DNA of 64,000 nt from Sphingomonas sp. Root710 (GTDB taxonomy: Bacteria > Pseudomonadota > Alphaproteobacteria > Sphingomonadales > Sphingomonadaceae). Each line of letters starts with the position of its first letter. Position 1 is the first letter of the stretch. The position numbers and the translations under genes were made by a program. The stretch covers positions 955,459-1,019,458 of the forward strand of contig NZ_LMIB01000012.1 of NCBI RefSeq assembly GCF_001429065.1, in the 5' to 3' direction. This document shows, piece by piece, positions 10,048 through 20,814 of the stretch. The notes beneath the pieces are model-generated. The model saw only the letters and a list, made by a program, of their open reading frames with translations. It was not told where the DNA came from and searched no databases.

Positions 10048-10791
10048 TCAGCCGAGCTTGGCCATGACCTCATCGGGCACGTCGTAATTGCCCCAGACGG
10101 TCTGGACGTCGTCATCGTCGTCGAGCGCGTCGATCAGCTTGAGGAGCTTGGCAGCATCCTCTTCGCCGACGGTCACCATCGTCTGCGGACGCCAGGCGAG
10201 CTTCGCGCCTTCGGGTTCACCGAGGACCGGCTCGAGCGCCTTGGCGACTTCGTGGAGGGCGTCCTGCGCGGTCCAGATCTCATGGCCGTCCTCGGACGAG
10301 CTGACGTCCTCGGCACCTGCTTCGAGCGCGGCCTCGAAAACCTTCTCGGCGTCGCCGGCCGCGGCGCCGTAGCTGATCAGGCCCAGCCGGTCGAAACCAT
10401 GGCTGACCGATCCGCCCGCACCGAGATTGCCGCCATTTTTCGACACCGCGGTGCGAACGTTGGTCGCGGTGCGGTTGCGGTTGTCGGTCAGGCTCTCGAT
10501 GATCAGCGCGACGCCGCCCGGGCCGAAGCCTTCATAGCGAACCTCTTCGTAATTCGAGCCGTCATTGGCCGACGCCTTGTTGATCGAGCGCTCGATATTG
10601 TCCTTGGGCAGGCCTTCCTTGCGCGCGGTGATCACCGCCTGGCGCAGACGCGCGTTCATCGCCGGATCAGGCAACCCCATCCGCGCCGCGACGGTGATTT
10701 CGCGGCTGAGCTTGGAGAAGAGCGCCGAGCGCTTCTTATCCTGTGCACCCTTGCGGTGCATGATGTTCTTGAATTTGCTATGACCGGCCAT
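10048..10791 (-). CDS. yebC: YebC/PmpR/TACO1-family protein
   Basis: YebC-family proteins act as transcription regulators or as translation factors that ease ribosome stalling. The 247-residue product starts with the family signature [18 protein letters not shown]. It contains [32 protein letters not shown] and an acidic C-terminal domain ([19 protein letters not shown]). The frame is open a further 24 codons upstream, but the MAGHSK start is conserved. In many proteobacteria yebC sits just upstream of ruvC; here the ATP-grasp/TDO gene is inserted between them. Confidence 0.97.
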   Translation of the reverse strand: MAGHSKFKNIMHRKGAQDKKRSALFSKLSREITVAARMGLPDPAMNARLRQAVITARKEGLPKDNIERSINKASANDGSNYEEVRYEGFGPGGVALIIESLTDNRNRTATNVRTAVSKNGGNLGAGGSVSHGFDRLGLISYGAAAGDAEKVFEAALEAGAEDVSSSEDGHEIWTAQDALHEVAKALEPVLGEPEGAKLAWRPQTMVTVGEEDAAKLLKLIDALDDDDDVQTVWGNYDVPDEVMAKLG

Positions 10792-10859
10792 TGCCGCCCT
10801 ATCCTGAATCTGCCGTTGAGTGGCGCGCTCTCTAGCCTTGCAGGACACATCTGTGCAAC

Positions 10860-10892
10860 CCACCGCTCACCCCGAAGGGGGCTGAGCGGTGG
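10860..10892 (-). terminator. Strong hairpin after the bkd operon
   Basis: CCACCGCTCA (10860-10869) pairs with TGAGCGGTGG (10883-10892), and an inner CCCC/GGGG pair closes a GAA loop. It lies a few bases beyond the stop of the E2 gene (10898) in the direction of its transcription. There is no clear T-run after it, so it may act as a pause or mRNA-end stabilising structure rather than a classical terminator. Confidence 0.6.
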
Positions 10893-10897
10893 GGTAA

Positions 10898-12169
10898 TCA
10901 GTCGACGAACAGCAGCGCGGGCGTCTCGACCAGACGCTTAAGGGCCTGGACGAAGCTGGCGGCGTCCCAGCCGTCGACGACGCGGTGGTCGCAGCTGATC
11001 GACAGGTTCATGAGCTTGGCGGCGACGATGTTGCCATCCTTGTCGAACACCGGCCGCTCGACGACCTTGTTCGGCCCGATGATCGCGACCTCGGGACGGT
11101 TGATGACCGGCGTCGTCGCGATCCCGCCCAAGGGGCCGAGCGAGGTGATCGTCAGCGTCGAACCGGACAATTCCTGCGAGGTCGCCCTGCCGGTGCGCGC
11201 AGCCTCGGCGAGGCGGACGATCTCGGCGGCGAGCTGCCAGATGTTGCGGTCCTGCGCATCGCGGATCACCGGCACCATCAGCCCAGCGTCGGTCTGCGCC
11301 GCCATGCCCAGATGGACCGCGCCCGAGCGGGTGACGATCCCGGCCTCGTCGTCATAGCGCGCATTGATCATCGGGAATTGCGGAATGACCTTGCAGATCG
11401 CGGTGATCAGCAGCGGCAGCATGGTCAGCTTGGGCTTGGCTCCGCGCGTCGCGTTCAGATCGGCGCGCAGTTCCTCCAGCTTGGTGACGTCGATCTCCTC
11501 GACATAGGTGAAGTGCGGGATGGCGCGCTTCGACGCCGACATATTCTCGGCGATGCGGCGGCGCATGCCGATCACCTTGACCTGCTCGTCAGCGCGCTTG
11601 CCGCCGGCGGGGCGGTAACCGCCGCCGCTATTATAGCTCAGAAAGGCATCGAGATCGGCATGGCGCACCCGGCCGTCCTCGGCGGTCTTCACGTCGGCGA
11701 GATCGATGCCCAAGTCCTTCGCCCGCTGGCGCACCGCGGGCGAGGCGAGGACGCGCTTGTGATCGTCGGTCTTCGCGATGGGTACGGGGGCGGGAGCAGG
11801 CTCGGGCTTGCGTTCGGGCTCCGCCTCGACGACCGGCTCGGGTACCGGATCGGGCTTCACCACCTGCGCCGCCTCATTAGGCGCAACCTCGACCGCTGGC
11901 GTCGGCTCCGGCGCGGGCGCCGCATCGCCCTCCACCTCGAACTCGGCGAGGATCGAGCCGATCGCGATCATCTCGCCCGCCTCGCCCGCAATCTTCACCA
12001 CCTTGCCCGCGACCGGCGAGGTCATCTCGACGGTCGCCTTGTCGGTCATCACGTCCGCCAGCGGCGCGTCCTCCTCGACCACATCGCCTACCGCGACATG
12101 CCAGGCGACGATCTCCGCCTCCGCAATGCCTTCGCCGATGTCGGGGAGTTTGAAGCTGTAAATGCCCAT
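10898..12169 (-). CDS. bkdB: Branched-chain 2-oxoacid dehydrogenase E2 (lipoamide acyltransferase)
   Basis: E2 moves the acyl group from E1 to CoA in the oxidation of the 2-oxoacids of Val, Leu and Ile. The 423-residue product has an N-terminal lipoyl domain with the lipoylated Lys44 (MTDKATVEM), a Pro/Glu-rich linker, a peripheral subunit-binding domain (VLASPAVRQRAKDLGIDL, near 140-160) and a C-terminal catalytic domain with DHRVVDG, where His395 is the catalytic His. It is the last gene of the bkd operon, 6 bp after E1 beta. No E3 gene is next to it. Confidence 0.93.
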   Translation of the reverse strand: MGIYSFKLPDIGEGIAEAEIVAWHVAVGDVVEEDAPLADVMTDKATVEMTSPVAGKVVKIAGEAGEMIAIGSILAEFEVEGDAAPAPEPTPAVEVAPNEAAQVVKPDPVPEPVVEAEPERKPEPAPAPVPIAKTDDHKRVLASPAVRQRAKDLGIDLADVKTAEDGRVRHADLDAFLSYNSGGGYRPAGGKRADEQVKVIGMRRRIAENMSASKRAIPHFTYVEEIDVTKLEELRADLNATRGAKPKLTMLPLLITAICKVIPQFPMINARYDDEAGIVTRSGAVHLGMAAQTDAGLMVPVIRDAQDRNIWQLAAEIVRLAEAARTGRATSQELSGSTLTITSLGPLGGIATTPVINRPEVAIIGPNKVVERPVFDKDGNIVAAKLMNLSISCDHRVVDGWDAASFVQALKRLVETPALLFVD

Positions 12170-12175
12170 CTCGGA

Positions 12176-14490
<2,315 letters not shown>

Positions 14491-14509
14491 TCATCCTCTG
14501 CGTCAAAAT

Positions 14510-14526
14510 GGTCAGTAATGCTGACC
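14510..14526. promoter_or_regulatory. Palindromic operator-like site upstream of bkd
   Basis: GGTCAG (14510-14515) and CTGACC (14521-14526) form a perfect inverted repeat with a 5-nt spacer. It lies 23 bp upstream of the E1 alpha start and downstream of an AT-rich stretch that could hold the promoter. The geometry fits a dimeric repressor or Lrp-type site. No regulator gene is adjacent, so the binding protein is unknown. Confidence 0.45.
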
Positions 14527-14649
14527 CTTATTATTCGTATAGCCCGTTGGAATAAAATTACAACAGCCTTGTGAGTCGTCCAAGCGGGACGTGCTGGACC
14601 GACGCCGCGCGGGCGGCTTTTCTCCGTTTCGTAAGCGGGAGAGCAAAGT

Positions 14650-16086
14650 CTAGAAGCGGATCGGCAGGCGGCAGATCGCGACGAGCCCGCCACCGGTTCG
14701 ATTCGCCAGGACGAGGCTGCCGCCATGTTCCTGGGCGATGGCGCGAGCGATGCTGAGGCCGAGGCCGATGCCGCCCGTAGCGCGGTTGCGCGAAGGCTCG
14801 CCACGCTCGAATGGGCGGAACATCGCCTCCAGCGCGGCGGCGGGAAGCCCCGGCCCGCTATCGGCGATCCGCACCTCCGCCTCGTCGCCCGCGCGGGTGA
14901 GGCTGATCTCGACCCCGCCGCCATAGGCGACGCCATTGTCGATCAGGTTCTGGAACAGCCGGCGCAGCGCCATCGGATCGCCCGACACCTCGATCGGCTC
15001 GACCGCGCCAAGCACCGCCTTGCGGCCGATCTCCCGTTCATTGCCGACGAGGTCGTCGAGCAGACGGCCGAGCGCGACCGGCTCGACCACGCTGATGCTG
15101 CCGGTGTCACGGACGAAGGAGATGGTCGCGGCGATCATCGCGCGCATCTGCTCGATATCGGCCTGAACCCTCTCGCGAATGTCGTCGGGTGCGCCTTCGA
15201 TACGGAAGGCGATCCGCGCGAGCGGGGTACGCAGGTCGTGCGCGATCGCGCCGATCATGTTGGTGCGCTCGGCGAGATAGGCCGACAGACGCTGCTGCAT
15301 CCGATTGAGCGCGTGCGCGGTGACGCGCAGCTCGGCGGGTCCCTCTTCGGTGATCTGCGGTGCCTGTGGGTTGGCGCCGAGCCGGTCGGCAGCGTCGGCG
15401 ATGCGCCGGATCGGCCGGGCGAGGGCGCGCGCGAAAATCCAGGCGAAGGGGATCATCACCAGCACACTGAGCCCGAACAGAACCAGGATACGCTTCTGCC
15501 AGGGCGCGATCCATGCGCGCGGCGGCGTCCGCACCACCCGCCAGCCGCCATCGGTGCGCAGGCCTGCCACGACCGTATCGAAGAAGATCGGTTCGCCCCG
15601 GCGGACGATCACGCGCCGCTCGTCACGCGACCGGAAGGGCATGTTGCTGCGCTGATCGGGCTCGAAATAGAGCCGGACATCGTCGGCCGGCACACCGATC
15701 CGCGCCGCCAGCCGTTCGCTGAACGCCCCCGAGCTGATCATTTCGCCTTCGGCGCGCGGTTCGGCGGGACGCTCGACGATGGTCAACCGCCGTTCGCGCT
15801 CGCGCTCCTCGGCATCTCCCCCGTCGCGCTCATAGCGCCGCGTTCGCCGGGCATGGCTGCCGTGCGGATTCACGCTATCCCAATAGCGTTCGCGCGGCAG
15901 CTTGCGGCCCGACAGCGCCTCGGCAATGTCCGACAGGCTGTTGAAGTCGGGACGCGGCGGCGGCGCAGTCAGGAACAGGCCGACCGTCACGACGAACACC
16001 ACGGCGACGCTGGCGAGCAGCAGCAGCAGCGTCTGCCAGAAGATCGACAGCCCGCCCCAGCGCACCCCGCCCCCCGGCGCCATCAC
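14650..16086 (-). CDS. Sensor histidine kinase (EnvZ-like)
   Basis: The 478-residue membrane kinase has helices at about 15-41 and 199-220, a periplasmic region between them rich in Arg and Glu (about 80-115), a HAMP domain (221-270), an H-box with phospho-accepting His283 (AHDLRTPLAR), an N-box near LFQNLIDNGVAYGGG and G-boxes IADSGPGLP and GGIGLGLSIA. It overlaps the response regulator by 4 bp. It is the last gene of an operon that begins with an efflux system, so the stimulus may be a toxic compound or an envelope signal. Confidence 0.92.
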   Translation of the reverse strand: MMAPGGGVRWGGLSIFWQTLLLLLASVAVVFVVTVGLFLTAPPPRPDFNSLSDIAEALSGRKLPRERYWDSVNPHGSHARRTRRYERDGGDAEERERERRLTIVERPAEPRAEGEMISSGAFSERLAARIGVPADDVRLYFEPDQRSNMPFRSRDERRVIVRRGEPIFFDTVVAGLRTDGGWRVVRTPPRAWIAPWQKRILVLFGLSVLVMIPFAWIFARALARPIRRIADAADRLGANPQAPQITEEGPAELRVTAHALNRMQQRLSAYLAERTNMIGAIAHDLRTPLARIAFRIEGAPDDIRERVQADIEQMRAMIAATISFVRDTGSISVVEPVALGRLLDDLVGNEREIGRKAVLGAVEPIEVSGDPMALRRLFQNLIDNGVAYGGGVEISLTRAGDEAEVRIADSGPGLPAAALEAMFRPFERGEPSRNRATGGIGLGLSIARAIAQEHGGSLVLANRTGGGLVAICRLPIRF

Positions 16087-16790
16087 TCGCCCTCGACGCG
16101 CAGGGTGAACATATAACCTTCGTTGCGGATCGTCCGGATCGGATCGTCGGGGCCAAGCTTCTTGCGCAGCCGGCTGATCGTCACGTCGATCGCGCGGTCG
16201 AACACCTCACTGTCGATGCCCTTGCCCGCTTCGATCAGCTGGTCGCGGCTGAGCACGCGCTGGGGCCGATCGAGAAAGGCGGCGAGGACGCGGAACTCGG
16301 CATCGGTGAGCGGCGCGGGCGCGGCGTCGATGCGGCGCACTTCGCGCTGGACGATGTCGAGCGACCATTGCCCGAAGCGGCGGACTGCGCCGGCCGAGGC
16401 GATCGCCGCGCTTTCCTCGCCCCGGCGGCGCAGCACTGCACGGATGCGGGCGAGCAGCTCGCGCGGGTTGCACGGCTTGGGCAGATAATCGTCGGCGCCG
16501 ACCTCCAGACCGATGATCCGGTCGGTATCCTCGCCCATCGCCGACAACATGATCACCGCCGGGCCGCCAGGCTTGCGCACCCGACGCAGGATCGACAGCC
16601 CGTCCTCGCCCGGCATCATCAGGTCGAGGACGATCAGGTCGGGCCGCTCAGCAGCGATCCGCGCGTCCATCTCCGCGCCATCGGCGGCGCTTTCGACGCG
16701 CAGGCCATTGGCGCGCAGGAAATCGGTGATCAGGGTGCGCAGCTCGGCATCGTCGTCGACGACGAGGATCGCGGGGTTGCCGAGGCTCAT
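16083..16790 (-). CDS. OmpR/PhoB-family response regulator
   Basis: The 235-residue regulator has a receiver domain with acidic cluster D12-D14, phospho-acceptor Asp56 (VLDLMMPGEDG) and conserved Lys in DDYLPKPC. A winged-helix DNA-binding domain follows (SRDQLIE, then DVTISRLRKKLGPDDP). It overlaps the kinase gene by 4 bp and the EF-hand gene by 4 bp, so it is co-translated with both. It presumably controls its own efflux operon. Confidence 0.94.
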   Translation of the reverse strand: MSLGNPAILVVDDDAELRTLITDFLRANGLRVESAADGAEMDARIAAERPDLIVLDLMMPGEDGLSILRRVRKPGGPAVIMLSAMGEDTDRIIGLEVGADDYLPKPCNPRELLARIRAVLRRRGEESAAIASAGAVRRFGQWSLDIVQREVRRIDAAPAPLTDAEFRVLAAFLDRPQRVLSRDQLIEAGKGIDSEVFDRAIDVTISRLRKKLGPDDPIRTIRNEGYMFTLRVEGE

Positions 16791-17479
16791 CGGCGGCGCT
16801 CCTTCGCCTGCTCGCGGACGCGGGCGAGGCAGGCTTCGTTGGCGGCAAGCTGCGCCGGGGTCTTGGGCAGCGAGGCGAAGAGCAGCGTCTTGGCCTGGCT
16901 GCTGTCGAGCTCGCGAAAACGCTCGGCTGCCGCCGCGCGGAACTCGGCGGCACTGATCGCACGGTTCACGTCGCTGTCCGCCGCCACCACCGGATGCGGA
17001 ATGTTGAGGAAGGCATAGCGCCCCGCCCCCATCGCGCCGTCATAGGCCGGAACGCCCGGCTTGCGCTTCGCCGCCTTGCGCCGCTCGGCCCGCTCCTCCT
17101 GACGCGCCTTACGGTCGCCCTCGGCATCGGGATCGCGGCGGCGCTGGTAGAGGCGGATCTCGGGCACCTCATCCTCATAGGCATGGACCTCGTCGGGCAG
17201 CAGCTCGCCGCTGCGATCCTGATCCAGCCGCGCGAAGAAGCGATCGGCGTCGAGCATCATCTCGCCGATCGTCAGTTTGCCGTCATGATCGCGGTCGGCC
17301 TGATCGAACCAGCGCTTCACCGGATCGTCGCTGTCACCCTTCGGCCGGAAGGGCTCGCCGATCGGCGAGACGAACAGCTGCGGCTTCACCGGCTCCGGGC
17401 AGATGGCCGGGGGCTGATCGGCCTTCTTCGCGGCGAGCGGCGCGGACAAGGCCGCCAGGAGGAGCAAAGCCTGTCTCAT
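16787..17479 (-). CDS. Exported EF-hand calcium-binding protein
   Basis: The 230-residue product has an N-terminal signal peptide (about 1-17) and two canonical 12-residue EF-hand loops at 62-73 (DRDHDGKLTIGE) and 86-97 (DQDRSGELLPDE). A third loop lies nearer the C-terminus (DSDVNRAISAAE). Asp, Ser, Asn and the closing Glu occupy the calcium-coordinating positions. The gene overlaps its neighbours by 4 bp on both sides, between the ABC permease and the response regulator. A periplasmic calcium sensor or accessory of the efflux/two-component unit is a reasonable inference. Confidence 0.85.
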   Translation of the reverse strand: MRQALLLLAALSAPLAAKKADQPPAICPEPVKPQLFVSPIGEPFRPKGDSDDPVKRWFDQADRDHDGKLTIGEMMLDADRFFARLDQDRSGELLPDEVHAYEDEVPEIRLYQRRRDPDAEGDRKARQEERAERRKAAKRKPGVPAYDGAMGAGRYAFLNIPHPVVAADSDVNRAISAAEFRAAAAERFRELDSSQAKTLLFASLPKTPAQLAANEACLARVREQAKERRR

Positions 17480-18684
17480 TCGTGCCGCAGCGCCTCGATC
17501 GGGTTGAGCGACGCCGCACGGCGCGCCGGGAAATAGCCGAATACCACCCCGATCATCGCCGAGAAGAAGAAGGCGAGCAGGTTGATCTGCGGATCGAAGA
17601 TGAAAGGCACCTGCAGCACCGGCGCCAGGATGATCGTCGAGACCAGCGCGAGGAAAAGTCCGAGCAGCCCGCCGAGGCAGGATAACGTCACCGCTTCGAC
17701 AAGGAACTGCAGCAGCACCTCGCGCGCGACGGCGCCGATGGCGAGACGGATGCCGATCTCGCGCGTCCGCTCGGTCACCGACACGAGCATGATGTTCATG
17801 ATGCCGATGCCGCCGACCAGCAGGCTGACCGCCGCGACCGCGCCGAGCAGCGATGTGAGGATCTGGGTCGTCCCCGACAGCGTATCGGAAATCTGTTTGG
17901 TGTCGAAGATGTTGAAATCGTCATCGGCCTCGCTGGTGAGGTGGCGGCGTTCGCGCAGCAATTTGCGTAGCGAGGACTGGACCGCCTGGGTGTCATAGGC
18001 ATCGTCGACCGAGACCATGATCATGCGGACGTCACGGTTGCCGGTCATCCGCCGCTGCACCGCCTTGTAGGGCATCAGCACGATATCGTCCTGATCATTG
18101 CCGAAGCCGCCCTGCCCCTTGGCGGCGAGCGTGCCGATGATCTCGCACGAGATATTCTTGATCCGGAAGCGCTTGCCGACCGGATCGGTCCCCCGGAACA
18201 GCCGGCTGCGCACGGTGTTGCCGATGATGCAGACCGCCTTGCCAGCCTGTTCCTCGGCGGCGCTGAACTCGCGCCCGCCGGTGAAGGTCCAGGGCTGCGC
18301 CACGAAATATTCGCGGTTGGTGCCGTTGACCGTCGTCGACCAGTTGGCGGCGTTGTAGACGGCGGTGCCGGTCGACTGGACCAGCGGGGCAACCGCGGTC
18401 ACGCCGACGATCTGGGTCCGGATCGCGTCGAGATCCTCGATCTTGAAATCGGGCGGCTGCGGCCCGCCGCCGCCGCGCCCGAAGCCCTGGCCGGGGCGGA
18501 CCTGAAGCACGTTCGAGCCGAGGCTGGAGATCTGCTGCTTCACCGCCGCGGTCGCGCCATTGCCCAGCGTCACCATGGTCACCACGGCCCACACCCCGAT
18601 GACGATGCCGAGAATCGTCAGGAAGGAGCGCAGCAGGTGCCGCCGTATCTCGCGCACCGCGAGAAGGAAGGTGGTGCCGTACAT
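17476..18684 (-). CDS. MacB-like ABC transporter permease
   Basis: The 402-residue protein follows the MacB permease layout: an N-terminal cytoplasmic/membrane segment (REIRRHLLRSFLTILGIVIG), a large periplasmic domain (about 45-270) and three C-terminal helices with the FtsX-type signature GIGIMNIMLVSVTERTREIG. Unlike E. coli MacB, ATPase and permease are separate genes. It overlaps the EF-hand gene by 4 bp and the ATPase gene by 1 bp. The predicted role is export with the adaptor and outer-membrane channel encoded upstream. Confidence 0.92.
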   Translation of the reverse strand: MYGTTFLLAVREIRRHLLRSFLTILGIVIGVWAVVTMVTLGNGATAAVKQQISSLGSNVLQVRPGQGFGRGGGGPQPPDFKIEDLDAIRTQIVGVTAVAPLVQSTGTAVYNAANWSTTVNGTNREYFVAQPWTFTGGREFSAAEEQAGKAVCIIGNTVRSRLFRGTDPVGKRFRIKNISCEIIGTLAAKGQGGFGNDQDDIVLMPYKAVQRRMTGNRDVRMIMVSVDDAYDTQAVQSSLRKLLRERRHLTSEADDDFNIFDTKQISDTLSGTTQILTSLLGAVAAVSLLVGGIGIMNIMLVSVTERTREIGIRLAIGAVAREVLLQFLVEAVTLSCLGGLLGLFLALVSTIILAPVLQVPFIFDPQINLLAFFFSAMIGVVFGYFPARRAASLNPIEALRHE

Positions 18685-19412
18685 CAGGCCTTCACCCCGG
18701 CCCCGCCGGTCTGCTCGATCCGCTCGACCAGCCCGTCGCGGAAATGGATGATCGTGCGGGCATAGGCCGCCATGTCGGCCTCGTGCGTCACCATGAGCAC
18801 GGTGATGCCGCTGTTGCGGTTGAGGTCGGTCAGCAGCTCCATGATCTCGATCGACCGTTCGGTGTCGAGATTGCCGGTCGGCTCATCGGCGAGCAGCACA
18901 TCGGGATGGGTGACGATCGCACGTGCGATCGCGACGCGCTGCTGCTGACCGCCCGACAATTCGGCGGGGCTATGGTCCCACCAGTCGGCGAGGCCGACCT
19001 TGTCGAGCGCAGCCATCGCCAGCTCGTGACGGCGCGCCTTCTCCTCGCCGCGATAGACGAGCGGCAGCTCGACATTCTCCAGCGCAGTGGTGCGCGCGAG
19101 CAGGTTGAAGCCCTGGAAGACAAAGCCGAGATAGCGGCGGCGCAACAGCGCGCGCTGATCGCGTTCGAGCTTCTCGACATGATGGCCCCGGAACAGGAAC
19201 TCGCCATCGGTCGGCACGTCGAGACAGCCGAGGATGTTCATCGTGGTCGACTTGCCCGATCCCGACGGCCCCATCACCGCGACGAAATCGCCCCGCGCGA
19301 TATCGAGGTCGACGCCTTTCAGCGCCGAGAAGGCCGTCGCCCCCTCACCGAAGACCTTGGTGACGCCGCGCAGCGAGATCAGCGTTTCGACGGAGGCGGC
19401 CTCACTGGGCAT
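18684..19412 (-). CDS. MacB-like ABC transporter ATPase
   Basis: This ATPase (about 242 residues from the MPSEAAS start) has Walker [10 protein letters not shown] at 48-56, the signature LSGGQQQR, Walker [13 protein letters not shown] and the switch His in MVTHE. Its sequence type (LolD/MacB/FtsE) matches the adjacent permease. An in-frame start 25 codons upstream would extend it with low-complexity sequence across the adaptor gene's Gly-rich end, which is less likely. The chosen start overlaps the adaptor stop by about 11 bp. Confidence 0.93.
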   Translation of the reverse strand: MPSEAASVETLISLRGVTKVFGEGATAFSALKGVDLDIARGDFVAVMGPSGSGKSTTMNILGCLDVPTDGEFLFRGHHVEKLERDQRALLRRRYLGFVFQGFNLLARTTALENVELPLVYRGEEKARRHELAMAALDKVGLADWWDHSPAELSGGQQQRVAIARAIVTHPDVLLADEPTGNLDTERSIEIMELLTDLNRNSGITVLMVTHEADMAAYARTIIHFRDGLVERIEQTGGAGVKA

Positions 19413-20814
19413 TGCGCCGCTGCCCACCACCCTGACCGCCACCGCCGGAACCGCCGCCCGAACCACCACCCTGGCCATCGGCGGCATATTGGCCGGTCAC
19501 GACCTGTGCGCCTTCGGCCAGCTTGCCGCCGGTCACTTCGGCCTGGCTGCCATTGCTCTCGCCCACGGTGATCTCGACCGGCTCGGGCTTGCTACCGCTA
19601 TCGGCGACGACATAGACGGTCTGCTTGCTGCCGCGCCCGATCGACGCCTCGCGATCGGCGCGGTTGCCGCCGCGCCGCATGGGCCGGGGCGCGAGCACGC
19701 TGGTCAGGCCGCCGCCGCTCGCCGCCGCCTTGCGATCGGGCGAGAAGCGCAGCGCCGCGACCGGCACGAGCAGGACATTCTTCTTCTCGGTGGTGATGAT
19801 GTCGGCGGTCGCGGTCATGCCGGGGCGCAGCACGCCCTGCGCATTCGAGACGGTCAGCCGCGCGGTATAGGCGACGACACCGCTGGTCGTGGCGCTGGCC
19901 GTGCTGCCGGAACTCGCCGTACCGCTGCTCGTCGCATTGGCGCCGACGTCGACCCGCTCGATCATCGCGGGAAAGGTGCGGCCGGGGAAGGCGTCGACGG
20001 TAAAGGTCGCCTTCTGGCCCTTCTTCACCTGGCCGACATCGGCCTCATCGACCTTCACCTCGAGCCGCATCTGGCGCAGATCCTCGGCAATGGTGAACAG
20101 CACCGGCGCATTGAGCGAGGCGGCCACGGTCTGTCCCGGCTCGATCGAGCGCGAGAGCACCTGGCCGTTGACCGGCGACTTGATGAAAGCCTTGGACAAA
20201 GCGGTCTCCGCTGACGACAGTGTTGCGCGCGCCTGATCGACCGTGGCCCTGGCGGTCGAAACGCCGGCCGCCGCCCGGGCGGCATCCGCACGGGCGACGT
20301 CGAGTTCGGTCGCGGACGGCACCTTGCCGCCCGACAATCGCCAGACGCTCTCCTGTCGTCGCAGGGTCGCCCGCGCCTGCATCGCGGTCGCCTCCGCCTG
20401 ATCGACCCCGGCAAGCGCGGAGGCGAGCCCGGCCCGCGCCTGGTTCACCGAGTCCTGCAGGCGCGACGGATCGAGCTTGGCTAGCAGCTGGCCCTTCGAG
20501 ACCCGATCATTATTGTCGACATAGACTTCGACAACCGTGCCCGACTGTTCGGAACCGACCTCGACCTGATTGGTCGGCGCGAGATTGCCGGTGGCCGAGA
20601 CGACGACGGTCAGGTCGCCGCGCTCGACCGGGCGGGTCGCATAGGCGGCCTTGTCGTCACCGCCCCAGATCAGCCGCCACAGGATGATCAGCACCACGAC
20701 GACCGCGAGGCCGATGCCGATGCGACGGAACAGCGCCGCGCGCGGCGAGCTCGGCTCGACGCCGAGAAATTCGTCGAGATCCTGCTCGGGCTGTTTTTCA
20801 GGTTCGGTCTTCAT
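19402..20814 (-). CDS. MacA-like periplasmic adaptor (HlyD/RND-MFP family)
   Basis: The adaptor links the inner-membrane MacB-like pump to the outer-membrane channel. The 470-residue product from the MKTEPEK start has one membrane helix (about 29-47), a lipoyl-like barrel segment (VSATGNLAPTNQVEVGSEQ), an alpha-helical hairpin rich in Ala and Gln, and a beta-barrel domain. The tail is unusually Gly-rich. The start codon overlaps the stop of the channel gene by one base (TGATG). Confidence 0.92.
   Translation of the reverse strand: MKTEPEKQPEQDLDEFLGVEPSSPRAALFRRIGIGLAVVVVLIILWRLIWGGDDKAAYATRPVERGDLTVVVSATGNLAPTNQVEVGSEQSGTVVEVYVDNNDRVSKGQLLAKLDPSRLQDSVNQARAGLASALAGVDQAEATAMQARATLRRQESVWRLSGGKVPSATELDVARADAARAAAGVSTARATVDQARATLSSAETALSKAFIKSPVNGQVLSRSIEPGQTVAASLNAPVLFTIAEDLRQMRLEVKVDEADVGQVKKGQKATFTVDAFPGRTFPAMIERVDVGANATSSGTASSGSTASATTSGVVAYTARLTVSNAQGVLRPGMTATADIITTEKKNVLLVPVAALRFSPDRKAAASGGGLTSVLAPRPMRRGGNRADREASIGRGSKQTVYVVADSGSKPEPVEITVGESNGSQAEVTGGKLAEGAQVVTGQYAADGQGGGSGGGSGGGGQGGGQRRNAQ

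Noticed and set aside
10860..10892. Riboswitch at the bkd/yebC boundary
   Set aside because: The hairpin is a simple palindrome after a stop codon, with no conserved aptamer elements.
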